This document shows positions 33,560 through 45,390 of a stretch of 64,000 nucleotides of DNA, in pieces (the first letter of the stretch is position 1; every line of letters begins with the position of its first letter). The notes beneath the pieces are model-generated. The model saw nothing but the letters and a program-made list of their open reading frames with translations, made no database searches and was not told the origin of the DNA. The DNA comes from Poa pratensis (lineage: Eukaryota; Streptophyta; Magnoliopsida; Poales; Poaceae): assembly GCA_947311845.1 (NCBI GenBank), contig CAMZMU010000020.1:40360489-40424488 (forward strand). Direction: 5' to 3'. The position numbers were made by a program, and so were the translations under genes.

Positions 33560-34109
33560 TTATCCATACCTAGTTAGATAATGCAAGACAATTAGATAAT
33601 GCAAAACACTAAGATCATTCAAGAAAATGTTGCAGGACATGTGGTCATTGTTGATCGGAGGCCAGACGGCGGGAGCTGGGACTGGTGGAGGTGCCGTCCC
33701 CCTCATCAAGCCTGGGCGTCCCATACTGCTTCGAGTCGTCAGATTGTCTGCCAGAAAGGATGGATTAAGCTGGAGGGAGACTGTTTTGAGATGGAGATTG
33801 TTGGGTTTTAAGTAGTAGAGATATGGCATGGGGAAGCGATGATTTTGGCTCATTATTTCCGCTAATTGGTTCGGCTGATGTTTGGGAGCGGTGATTTCCC
33901 CACCTGATATTTGATCGCGGCCTTAATAAAAGGTTCGGCTGATGTTTAGGAGTGGTGATTTTCCTTGCATCGCTGCGGTTAGGTGATTGATCGCTGTAAT
34001 TAATTTGGGATTTATTTGTCCCCTAACTAATAACTACGGAGTAATTGGCATGGCATGCTGGAGAGAGGTTATTTCCGTGTGTATGTACGGGGAAAAAGCA
34101 GGCGGGGAG
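33560..34109. other. Intergenic gap with a short tandem duplication
   Basis: 'ggttcggctgatgttt' followed by 'gtgatttcc' occurs at about 33868 and again at about 33933, a diverged ~65-bp duplication. The minus-strand frame at 33853-33560 has no recognisable domain. Confidence 0.5.
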
Positions 34110-36781
34110 AATATGGTGTGGGACGAAGGAAAAAGTGGTGCGTTCTTGTGTTGATTCCAAAAATTAAAAATCCTCAGGAGTTAGCACAATATCGGCCTAT
34201 CTCCTTATGTAATGTGCTTTATAAAATTGCTTCGAAGGTCCTGGCTATGAGGTTGAGGCCACTCCTAGATGATATCATATCTGAAGAACAGAGTGCTTTT
34301 GTCCCTGACAGGTTAATCACTGATAATGTGTTGGTGCCATATGAGAGCATCCATTACCTAAAGAAAAAGAAGGGGAAGACAGGTGCTTGTGCTATTAAAC
34401 TGGATATGGCAAAAGCTTATGATAGGGTGGAGTGGATTTATTTGAGATCTATTATGACTAAGCTTGGTTTTGCTGCTGAATGGATTGACCGAGTTATGTG
34501 TTGTGTGGAATCGGTGTCCTTCTCTGTTCGAGTGAATGGAAATTATTCTGAAATATTCAGACCAACAAGGGGTATCAGGCAAGGTGATCCTATATCACCG
34601 TATCTTTTCCTGCTATGTGGGGAAGGGTTTTCATGCATGTTAAAGAACTATGGTGCAGGCCATCTAGCTAAAGGAGTTCGTGTTGGTATCCATTGCCCCT
34701 GGATCTCTCACCTGTTGTTTGCAGACGATTGCATTATTTTCACTCAAGCAACTGGACCAGGGGCAGACAGATTGCATGAGATTCTCGAAAACTATCGACG
34801 TGGTTCTGGTCAAATGGTGAATAAACACAAGTCTGCTATCTTTTTCAGTGGAAATTCCGATGCTAAGATGAAGGTTGTTGTTCACCAAAGTTTGGATATC
34901 CCAACCGAGGCACTAGTGGAGAAATACTTGGGACTTCCTACAGCCCTGGGAAGGTCATCTGATGATCAATTCGAGCATATAGTTGCCACACTTAAAAAAC
35001 TGGTTTCAGGTTGGGCACCCAAATTGCTTAATAGTGCTGGCCGGGAAACACTTATAAAAGCAATTTGTCAAACTATTCCAACATTCTCGATGAGCTTTTT
35101 TAAATATCCAAAAAGATGTGCAAGAAGATTACTGCAGTGGTTGCTCGTTTTTGGTGGGGTGGTGATGAGACCAAGAGGAAGATGCACTGGATTAAATGGA
35201 GTGACTTATCTTTTCCTAAGAGTTTGGGAGGTATGGGTTTCAAAGATTTCGCCCTCTTCAATAAAGCCATGTTGGCGAAACAAGGGTGGCGTTTACTTTG
35301 CAAACCTGATTCCTTGTGTGCTAGAGTGCTTAAAGGGAAATACTATCATGCGGGAGATTTCATGTCTGCGGGAAATAAGAGGAATGCTTCTCACACGTGG
35401 AGAGCAATTCTTTTCGGAGAGAAGCTCTAAAATTGGGACTGATTAAACGAGTGGGTGATGGAAGCACCACTCGGGTTTGGGATGATCCTTGGATACCCTC
35501 AAATCCATCCTTTAAAACCATTGTTCGAATGCCAAACTCAACAGTGACATTGGCTGAGGAATTAATGGATCCGTTGATGGGAGGTTGGAGAGAAGACAAG
35601 ATAGCAGAAACCTTTGCTTCGGTGGATGCTCGGGCAATTTTAAAAATTCCTCTTGGCCGCCTTGACGATGATATATGGGCTTGGCAACTAGAGAAGCACG
35701 GTAACTTCTCTGTCAGATCAGCTTATAGAGCACTCATCCAAGCGTCAGAACATCACACTCCAGCGCTTGGTTCTACAGGTGCGGGCAACTCCTTCTGGAA
35801 GATCTTATGGAAAATGCCAGTGCCTCCGAAGGTGAGAAACTTCTGGTGGCGAGTGATTAAGAAATTCATCCCTTGTCGTTCTGTGCTTCAAAACAGACAT
35901 ATTGAGAAACTTCCTTTTTGTCGGTCGTGCGGTCAGCAAGAGACTATAAAACATGCCCTCTTTGAATGTACATGGGCAAAGCTGTTTTGGAAGGAAATTA
36001 GGGATGTTACGTCAGTGAAAGTGCCTGATCTACATCCTGATTCATGGGCTATTGATCTGGTAGATAGCAACAGAATACGGGAAGAAGATGCTTCGTCATT
36101 TTATGTGGATGTTGGGTTGTTTGGTCAGAGAGGAATGCGCGAGACCATGAAGGCCATTCTAGAACTATCGCAGCTTCGGTGAAATGGACTGTTGATATAG
36201 CGTCAGACTTAGCTACATCTGGTCGCTCTAATGCAGTTCGCACCCCAAAGGCTCGCGTTCGTTGGCAAGCTCCTATCGAGGGAATTGTTAAGATGAATGT
36301 TGATGCCAAGTTTCTGCCAACCACAGGCGAATGTGCCTCTGGTATGATTTTGCGTGACCATCGGGGAAGAATGATGCGGGGCCAGTCAATTTGGTATGAA
36401 CATGCACAAATGCTATGACTATGGAGGCTTTGGCGATCAGAGATGGAGTGAAGGTCGCATCATCTATGAGACTTCCCAAGGTTATTGTTGAGAGTGATGC
36501 AAAGGAAGTAGTGAGCCTCTGGGATAATCGGCTCCAAGGCCGATCTGAGATCTCAGCGGTGATACAGGAGATTGAAGAGTTGAGCGCCAATCTGGAACAT
36601 TTTCAGATTATTTTCAGAGGCAGAGAGGCTAATGAAGGGGCGCATTTGTGTGCTAAGCAGGCTACGGCGATTAGAAGAAGATGCATCTGGGTCAATTTCG
36701 TACCTAGTTTTTTAGCTCAATGCCTGCGTATCGATTGTAATCCTGATGAGTGATGAGTGGAAGTTGTAAAACGCAAAAAAA
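34110..36781 (+). mobile_element. 5'-truncated LINE (L1-type) with reverse transcriptase, zf-RVT and RNase H domains
   Basis: Begins within the RT domain ('VLIPKIKNPQELAQYRPISL'). It runs through 'AIKLDMAKAYDRVEW', 'RGIRQGDPISPYLFLL' and the active site LLFADD at 34712-34729. After a frame change near 35120 it continues 'KRKMHWIKWSDLSFPKSLGG'. After another near 35420 it reads 'GDGSTTRVWDDPWIP' and the zinc-binding 'FCRSCGQQETIKHALFEC' (about 35918-35971). The last part (36179-36753) is an RNase H domain ('KMNVDAKF', 'MEALAIRDGV', 'VIVESDAKEVV', 'REANEGAHLCAKQA') in two frames. A nine-A tail ends at about 36781. The endonuclease is missing, and at least four frame breaks make it dead. Confidence 0.9.
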
Positions 36782-37299
36782 AACGGAGGAGCGAAACGTT
36801 GGGGAGCGAAACGGTAGGAGGCAGACGACGGAACGAAACGTTCCTTTTAGATAGGATAGGAAGAGAAGAGAAGAGAGAAGAGAAGAGACTGTTGATCGAC
36901 TGGTTGATCGAATACGAAACCAGGCATGTACGAGAGTCGATAGAAATCAATGATTAGCGTAGCGTTTCTGTCCGCACTCCGCAGCGGCCTGCAGGCGAGG
37001 CCTGATGCACTTCCGAGGCCCACCCTGATGCCCTGTACGGCATAGGCCATAATCGATGGTATGTGCTACTAAAAATATAATTCGAACCGTATTCCTGTGC
37101 ATCACGGTTCATCCATTGAGCTCCCCCTGACTAAACCCCAGAAAAACACAAAATGGTTGTACCAGGTCTCACGAAATTTACCTTTTTTCTCTACGGCATT
37201 TTTCTTTTCTTTTTTCTTTTGATTCGCTTTATACAACTCTCCTTTCTAAAAAAAAAAAATTAGTAGCTGCAGAAAACAGAAAAGAGAAGTGGCGCTCTA
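36782..37299. other. Intergenic gap, no gene seen
   Basis: GA-rich stretch at 36850-36890 and an A-run near 37249-37259. No coding feature. Confidence 0.5.
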
Positions 37300-37987
37300 G
37301 GGTTTAACCCTAGCCGCCGCTTGTCATCTCCGCCTTCTTGAATCGGTATTCGACGGGTCCCACCTCTTGTGCTTGCCGCTCTGGCGGCGGGAGGGGGTGG
37401 GGATCTCGGACCTGCGCTTGGCGCTGTTGTAAGGTTCCTACTATTAGAGTTTGGTTTTGGTATCCCTAGCGGCATCAGTGAGGTGGTAGTGACGATGGCG
37501 CATTGAGATAAGATCTGTTCGGTCTCTCCCTAGCTCCTCAATGTTTCTGGCGTGGGCGAGGTGCTAGTGAGGCTAGGTGCGTCACATCTGTTGGTCTCCA
37601 TTGGATCTTGACAGTTGGTAGGTCGTTCAATGGAAGTTGTTCGCTGGTCTGTGGTGGGGCATTTTCGATCTCTTCGTTCATTTGGGTCTACGGTAAGGTT
37701 CGGTTTCTCCAACCCATTGGATTGGTGTGGTGGAGGATTGCAAGTCTGTGTTGTTGTTTGGGGTGTGTCCCCAGACAATGTTTTATCTGTGTTTATTCGA
37801 TCTCATTGTTCGCGGAGAGTGTCTATTGAAGTTTTCAAAGCCTTGGTTAGCGAAAGCGTTTGCAGGTGAACCCGTTTTAGCTGCTTGTTCAGTGCACAAT
37901 CGGAGGAAAGATGACCAGTATGAGTTTAAGTGTATTTTTAGTTTGTACTAGCCGTGTTGTGCCGAGTTGTATCTCCCTTTCTTTTTC
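37300..37987 (+). mobile_element. Plus-strand copy of the 14.9-kb retroposon family (5' part)
   Basis: The phrases 'gaggggg..tggggatctcgg' and 'tagagtttggttttg' near 37390-37455 match, in order, the GC-rich leader of the minus-strand element at 14932-15774. The frame is broken into several short ones. Exact ends are unclear; it appears to be interrupted by the copy at 37988. Confidence 0.5.
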
Positions 37988-38718
37988 ACAACCAATACCA
38001 TATATTATATTAGCGAATAGTACATGGTATAGAGCCGACTACAGCGATTACAAGATAAGTTTAAAAGAAACTAGCAAATCTTTGAGATTTTCAAACTCTT
38101 TCTTCTTCCATAATTACTTTTCTGAATGCAGTCGTAGAACGACACAGATATCAAATCACAAACCTATGAATACCAACGAGTATTTTCCCATAATTTTAAT
38201 TTTGAGCCGCAATGCCAAGGCTACGTGCATGCATGCAGCCATTAAGGCAATCAACCAACATCGGCAGGAGTACCAACACTGATATTTCAGGGAATAACAA
38301 CCGAACAACCTGGTCGACGTTGATGGGAGCCGAGAGTATGAATCACCATTGTCGAGAACGTAGCAGTCTAAAGAAATATTGCGCGGATAATCCTCTTGTC
38401 AATCCTGAGAAAAAAAAATCTAAAATCAATCTGGCGAAGCAAGATCTGAAGAACATACCTAGACAAATTTAATCTTATACCACCATCATTGGCGTTGGGA
38501 AGTAGATCTAAAGGAACGAAGATTACTTATTGTCCATTGACGAAAAATACAGTTAACCTTAATCCAATCTAATGAAAACACTAATTTTATTAAGAACTCC
38601 ACCCATAGATCAGATTCCCCACCCTCCCGACACCGGCGAGGCCGGCCGGAGGGGGGGACCGTTTATGGTGGAGGCGGAGGTGGCGACTAGGTTTTCGGGA
38701 GAAGAGCTTCATCCAATC
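37988..38718 (-). mobile_element. Minus-strand copy of the 14.9-kb retroposon family
   Basis: Colinear with 14950-15500: shared phrases include 'gaaactagcaaatc', 'gagccgcaatgccaaggct', 'actgatatttcaggga', 'gggagccgag' and 'aatctggcgaagcaa'. Flanks show a diverged direct repeat 'gagttgtat' (about 37972 and 38720), consistent with an old target duplication. The copy is clearly older than the one at 14932. Confidence 0.7.
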
Positions 38719-39024
38719 TCGAGTTGTATTTCCTTTGTACCAGCTATTTTGCTTGATAAATATCGCTTAGCAGCTTGCTGCTAATGTTTTTTTTTTAAGT
38801 ACTTTCTCTGGTAGAGCACATGTCTATGCATTGGCAAAGAGGGCCGGAAAATAGAAGAGGAGCCCATTGGATAGTCTTCCCATCCGCCCGCGCCCCGTCC
38901 TTTCTCCGCCCGCGCCGTCCACTTTCCAGAAGCGGCGGTCTGGACTCTGGAACCTCCTCTTTCTTCTCCTGGTCTTCCACCTCTTCCTGCATCTCCCAAA
39001 CCACGATATCTCAAGCATCGAATC

Positions 39025-41581
39025 ATGGACGGAGGAGGTAGCGCGACGCCCTTCTCCCGTACCACCACCACTTCTACCTCGGTATGTTTCTTCTTTATAT
39101 TCTCTCGAGTCTTGATCCATCCTGCTCTTTCCCCGCCGTTGCTGCGTTCTTGAATCGGTTTCTTGGAGCGAGAGAGATCCCCACATGAGAAACTTAACCT
39201 TATGGCGCCTTGCGGACTTGAATTTCCGCATCCTTATTTCTGAGTGCATCTTATTTTAAGTTAATTGGACTGCTCTGTGTCGCAATGATTAAAAGCATTT
39301 TTTTTCTTATTCTTTTGCTAGCAAGCAGGGTGAGTCGCGGCAAGGGGATAGGGAAGCTGCTATTGATGCCGAGGTGGCCAGGGTTAACAAGCTTCCAGCC
39401 AATAGTTCCTACGCGATTCACCGCATGAAGGTGCTGAGCAAACTTCGCCATCTGATATCAATAAAGGTGAGGTTTACATAATTCTGCTTTTGCGTGATGA
39501 GAAATTCCCCGTCGTTTTCACCAACTTGTGCGGTATCTTGCTCCTGTTTCTTTTGTGAACTACGCGATGCTAGGATATGCCGTTGTCCTGCCAGGTTTAC
39601 ATCTCATCGGCGTGGTCGGAGCGCAACTTAGAGCTTCGTGTATATCCCAGTGTACATGTTTGCACTGTTCAGATGAAAGAAGAAGGCATTTTGTTTTGTA
39701 TTTGTATCACAAATGGGAGAGGAGCAACATTGCTGATTGCTGGGAGTGTATCTTTTTATGTTTCTAATATAATCTATGATAGCATATACATGTTTTTGGA
39801 GTTATTGCTTCGTAAGGACGAGTCCCATGACTAAATAAAATACACACGTTGTTGGTCATACACCTATGAAAGTTTCTTATATCCAATAATGCTTATCAAT
39901 ATTCAATATGTACACCTATGAAAGTTTCTTATATCCAATAATGCTTGTCAAGGCATACACATATGTATGTTTCTCATACCCAATATTGCTCATCAAGACA
40001 GATACCTATACAAGTCTTCCATATCCAGTAATGATTGTCAAAACATAATGTGATTATAGTATTGCACTATGTTCCTTGAAGGTGTCAAATTGACAATTTT
40101 GTCTCAGATACTTGGCCTCTAAAAAATATGTTCTGAACCCCTCGGGTTGTAACAGGGCAAATGACCAATAAATTCATTACATTTCGTGTCATTTACATGT
40201 CAACTTATCATGATATAATAGTCTATGCACAATCTGTATAACTATAACCTGGTTAACCCATTTTTACTGTAGTGAGGTGCGTACCGACTGTTACAATATG
40301 TTCCTCACAGTGTTCCATGATCAAAATGAATATGCTTAACCACATATGATGGATATATGTCGAGGCTTTGTATACTTTATGTAGTTTTCCTTTGTTTAAT
40401 ACTGCCATATTATATGGCAGAACTGAGAACATCAAATATATTTAATTGATAAACAGAGATACTGTGGTCCATGTCTAGTTTGAGCATGTTTACATTGAAC
40501 CTTCTGTGGCTATGTGGCCTCCATCCATCTGGGGGTTCTTAAGTCTAGGCTTTGTTTGGAGTTAGGACTTAGGACATGATAATTGACAGTAGATGCATTG
40601 TTCCAACATAATCAGATTGGCCGACTAAGGTACCAATATCCTAGTATGCAGAAAAAAATGTATGGTACCGATCCATAATATTCTAGTAGTTCGACACCAT
40701 GATTTTCAATGACTTCATGTTACTAATGACGTTTGCTCTATTGACCATGATGAATTTTGAATTTTAACTGGTTCCCAATTTTCTACCGACATGAAACGAT
40801 TGAGGTATCTCTTGAGCATTAAACATTAACCAAGGGATTCATTGGATCCTAAGTCACCAAAAGCTAGTTATGTTTGAGGGTTTGGCTGATAGGCACGATT
40901 CCGGGAGAACTTTAGTATCAAACTTGAAACCAAATCCAGGAAGGATAAGTGGCCTAAGCGCATGTGGCTGCTAGCATCGAGGAGTGTGGCGAAATGCTGT
41001 GCAATGAGCCCAGGCATCAGGCAGCTAACTGTGGCAGGAGTGCAGGGAAGGGATTAGCTACGATCTTCTAAGCTAGGGATCAGATTTCATTAAAAGATTA
41101 GATTGTGTCAGTTTAGGATGCCATCCGACACCGATTTTAAATTGAATAGCATCTCCTGAGATATTCTGCTACGATCTTCTTACCTAGCCTTTTTGTTAGG
41201 TAAGGGCTCTATTTAAAGAAACTCGTTTATGTTCAGAGTTATGCACAGAAGCCCTTCCAGAAAACACCATGTTCAGAGCCCCATCGTGGCTTTGGATCTA
41301 CAAAAAGGCTACTTTGCATGGTATCTCTTAAATTTATCATTGCACTTGTGTACAAAAAGATCACTTTGAACATTTAGATGTGCTTTCATTTACTGTGCTC
41401 AGCTATTTACTCTTTTTTTTTAACAAGAAACCACTGCCATTAGATATTATAAGAGAGTACAATACAGTGATTACAACACTCACCCTGAAAAAAATTATTT
41501 ACTCCTTTACCTTTTCCTTTGCAGAGGACCATATCCCAGGATGAGGAGCTCGAACTCCTTTTTGCAAGCCTTTCAATTTGA
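39025..41581 (+). CDS. Small conserved-looking protein of unknown function (83 aa, three exons)
   Basis: Exon 1 39025-39081 (MDGGGSATPFSRTTTTSTS), exon 2 39329-39466, exon 3 41525-41581, all phase 0 with GT-AG introns of 247 and 2,058 nt. Exon 2 reads 'EAAIDAEVARVNKLPANSSY' then 'AIHRMKVLSKLRHLISIK'. Exon 3 reads 'RTISQDEELELLFASLSI', then TGA. The whole joins into one frame without stops. I recall similar short plant proteins with a 'LPxxSSYxxHRxxVLxK' core and an acidic 'EELELLF' end, but know no function. There is no signal peptide or membrane segment; helices are likely. A nearer acceptor (39326) would add one Gln. The second intron carries a minisatellite (39858-40045). Confidence 0.75.
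39858..40045 (+). repeat. Degenerate minisatellite, four units of about 46-52 bp
   Basis: Units begin near 39859, 39910, 39956 and 40002, each with 'tacacctatgaaagtttctt' or a variant, then 'ccaataatgcttgtcaa'. The first two are almost identical; the last two are diverged. It lies inside intron 2 of the 83-aa gene. Confidence 0.8.
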
Positions 41582-42081
41582 AGTCTATCTTCAGTATCAA
41601 CATGTACTAGGTAAGTTGCAGTTTGAGAGTGCAATTTTTCATTGCATTATTTGTCTTCTACTTGTTTTTAGATAGGGATGTAGTTCCCTCTTAGATATGT
41701 TTAACTGTGTTTCTCTAGATCGAAAAAGTTGAGTTCATGCCGGAATAGTAACTTTTCCACCTGCAGGTGACGTCACTGTTTTGGCGCTTTAGCTGCCCCT
41801 GCCTGGCCAGTGTAACATATATATTCCCAATGGTTTTCAAGTTTGAAGGGTTCACTTTTTATCCAAAGTGTTAAGGAACTTGATGAACTAGAAATATTGT
41901 GTTTCTCTTAAATGGAGTTCCTTGTGGTGGTGAAATTTGATCATGTGCATGTAATCTGTTGGACCCAAATTTGGCGCTACCATAACTCACGCCATCGCAG
42001 TGTTTAGAATGTCAGCTAAATAATTACGTTGGTATGCATCGTTGGGTTTGCTGTTCTCACAATAGAATATGCTTAACTCTA

Positions 42082-42174
42082 CTCTCTCCGATCCGTTTAA
42101 ACTGTCACCGAAAAAGAACTGAGGTGGTACAACTCGCTGGCGACAATTTGTTCAGATATGGGAGTATAAAATAT
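42082..42174. mobile_element. Stowaway-type MITE (93 bp), degenerate
   Basis: Left end CTCTCTCCGATCCGTTT and right end ..CAGATATGGGAG, bracketed by TA dinucleotides at 42080-42081 and 42175-42176. An internal inverted pair (ctgtcaccg / ctggcgaca) adds support. Confidence 0.55.
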
Positions 42175-42289
42175 GCTGATTTGGCCTCTTATGTTGGAAG
42201 CATCTAGGACTGTGTATGAAGGAGCTGAATTTCAGGTGCCTAATTCATATTTCTAAGTGAATCCATAACCGGATTCAGTATCCATCAAT

Positions 42290-43296
42290 CAGGGCCGGTC
42301 CTGAGGGGGGGCGGGAGGGGCGGCCGCCCCGGGTCCAAAAATTTCAGGGGCCCCTCCCAGCTATGTGTACATACAAATACAAGTCCGTGTATAATGTTTA
42401 ATCACAAAAAAACTTAATGGGAAATAGCGTAAAAAGGCCTGGGAGACGAGCACGCTACTGGGCCTCTTGGTAATCTACCCAGAGAGGATAGGCCTGGGTG
42501 ACGCACACGATCTAGTCAGGGACGTTGCAAGCTAGTTTTCCATATAGCGGTTAGATCGATGCGCCATATCTATTTGTGATTCATCCCAAGCTAAAACGCA
42601 TCACCCAATCATCTCTCGCCTCGCCTAGCACTCCCGATGCTTAAGGCTCCGCGCCGCCGGCAGGTCCAACCGGCTAACCCGTCGCCCAGTCCGTGCGGGC
42701 CAAAGGTATCTCGATTGATTAATTTTGATCTTCTCTAATTTTCTAATATAGCTAGTTTAGGCCTAATTTTGATTACTAGTTTTTTATTTTCAGATTGGTT
42801 ATGAAGCCTCTGTCCGGATGCGTTCCCGATCGCTCATGGCGTCGCACCGCCACCAGTCCAACTGGCCAACCTGTCGGCCAGTCTGTGCGATCAAAACGTA
42901 TTTTGATTTGATTAATTTTGATCTTCTCTAATTCTTTACTATAGGTAGTTTATGCCCTAAGTTCGATTACTAGTTTTTTTCCAGCATGGTTATAAAGCAT
43001 CTATCCCGGATTCGTTACCAATAGGTCATTCAAAAATATATTTGGCTTTTAAACGTGTTCAATAGATTTGAAGTGATTAGATGGTTCCTAAGTTAAAGTG
43101 ATGAGTTCCTCAAAAAAAGTTGAAGTGATGTAAATATTGCTATTTTTATATGAATATTCTATCAGGTACACTATAATTTTGCATTTGTATAATTTTGCAT
43201 TTGTATTATTTCAAACATGCATATATGAAGAAAAATATTGTAAGGGCCCGAATTCTAGCTTCGCCCTGGGCCCCTAAAATCTCAGGACCGGCCCTG
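42290..43296. mobile_element. Non-autonomous hAT element (1,007 bp) with perfect 16-bp ends
   Basis: Left end CAGGGCCGGTCCTGAG; the right end is its exact reverse complement. The 8-bp target duplication CCATCAAT is at 42282-42289 and 43297-43304. Eight bases and a CAGGG start are hallmarks of the hAT superfamily. No transposase frame is present. The inside carries a ~190-bp tandem duplication (42661-42835 and 42851-43025). Confidence 0.92.
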
Positions 43297-43304
43297 CCAT
43301 CAAT

Positions 43305-45322
43305 CCATATAGCCTTATTCAGTCAAGGGTCACATAATCGACCAACAAAAAATAAGAAACATGTAAAGCATATGCATCAACATGTAGTTCTATTGTTAGA
43401 TGGTCGCAGCAGCTAAACAATCTTGTGCAACCGTTGCCAAACGGATGCACCAGTATCCATGCATGTTTGTTTCTGGACTGGATGGAGATAGGACCACGTA
43501 TAGATTCATAACAAATCTTGTGCAGTCGTTGACTCAGTATTCACGATTGCATGTTTCTTGCCTGAATGGGGATAGGACCACATACGGATTCAGTTGCTAG
43601 GCAAAGGGATAATATGCAAAATGGGAGTAAACACTTGTGGGGGCGCTGTTTTGTCTCATAAAATAGATGTCCCATTATGAAAAATACAATTTATAAACTT
43701 TTCAAAAAAAAAATCAGGTGTACAGCCGAAAAATTTATGTTTGCGAAAAGGCATTTTTAGCGGCATGTGTAGAAAGACAAATTTCGGTGCACCAAAATAA
43801 TTTTTCATGAGATATTTTTCTATATTTTACATTCTTTGTATTGCTGTTTTTAGCAGTGTGAAGCATATGCTCTTATGAGTCGAAGTATATTTCTGGAGCT
43901 CATGTCCTTTTAAAAAGGTAATCATTTCGAACATGCCACATATCCCAAAGTAGAGCACAAACTCCCACTTGAATCTAAGCTTTGTTTTTTTATCAATTCC
44001 ATTCAACTAATTTCCAAACATATTCGTGATAATGGTTCTTGGTGATATATTAAAAGCAAGTGAAAGGACCGGAGATAAATAGATGTTGTATTGTTTAATT
44101 TGCTTCACAAAAAAAACATTTCTTATCTCCCTACCAATTCCTCTTAGCAAACTTATCTTTAGTTAGAAAAACTTTTGTATGAAGGAGCCACACAAAAATA
44201 TTTATGTGGAACTTTCAACTTCCAAATTTATTTACTTAAAAATCCAGTGTTACCATTTAATAGATCCAATACATTGATCTAATTGAAAAAGTATCAGATG
44301 TTGCGAGACCCGAAGCTGAAATTCGGATCCTCAGACAGGTGAGCATGCATTACTTGTACCAAGTGCAAACAAAGTGTCCACTTGTGCCACTTCGACATAA
44401 CAAAATATTTTTCTTTTGTGAAAGTTTATCTTGAAAAAGGGTAGTTGTTCAAAGATACGTATGATCAGCTTCATGTTGCATGAAGATGATAGGGCATGTA
44501 CAAAAAAACCTTTTATCGATATGGTGTGTTGTAGTGTTAGATGTTTTTGGCTCACATTTATCATTGACTAAACAAGGCACAATAAGTGTTGGTACGAGCT
44601 GACTAGTTTCAAAAAAAAATGTTGGTGCGAGCTGTCAGAAAGTTGAAGTCAAACTAACATTATATTGAAGAACACTTATGCTTACATTTTCAAGGGGTGT
44701 TGTTTGTTAGTACCTTATGATATCATGTTTGCAAAAGGTGACGATCCACAATTTTGTCGTGCCATTCTGACATTGATCTTATATATTTAGGACCATAGTT
44801 ATAAATTAGTACTTTCCAAACTAATTCTATATATTGAATTATAATGATGTGATTTTTAAAGGAATTGGTTAGTTCATAATGAAAACGGCTTGGAAACGGA
44901 TTTAATTCACACACGTTGACCGAGGCCACACACTAGTAGAGTGGACGACTTTACCCAAGCGACAAAATACATCACCCTAAACACGACTATGTTATTCGGA
45001 GCCGCATCTTCGACATCCACACTGGCACTAAGGCATGCACCCACCGAGTCGGCATATCTCTCATCACCCGACCAAAGACGAAACCAAACAACTCGAAGAC
45101 GATTTCTAGAGCCCCCACTCTAGCTTCCACGTTGGCTTCAGAGGCTACGCTCCCGCCTAGGCAATGACCAAACTGCCCGGCAATGTAAGCCAGTGAGGCT
45201 AGATGACCGACCACGACAGAACCTTGGCTTTTCACCCGGATAGAACCATACTGAAATGATGAAAGTATGAAACAACACCTCCATGGAGTAAAATGACGTC
45301 CTCAGACGTCATCGTCGGCATC
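43305..45322. other. Intergenic stretch, no gene seen
   Basis: No domain in any frame. 43430-43600 contains a diverged direct repeat ('ggaccacgta' and 'ggaccacatacgg', about 80 bp apart). 44941-45240 resembles degraded transposon coding sequence but could not be assigned. Confidence 0.45.
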
Positions 45323-45390
45323 AAACAAAGTCTTTTTTTTTTAGTCGAAAACAAAGTCTTTGCTAGGCTTTCACCTAGAGCTCACCAAAC

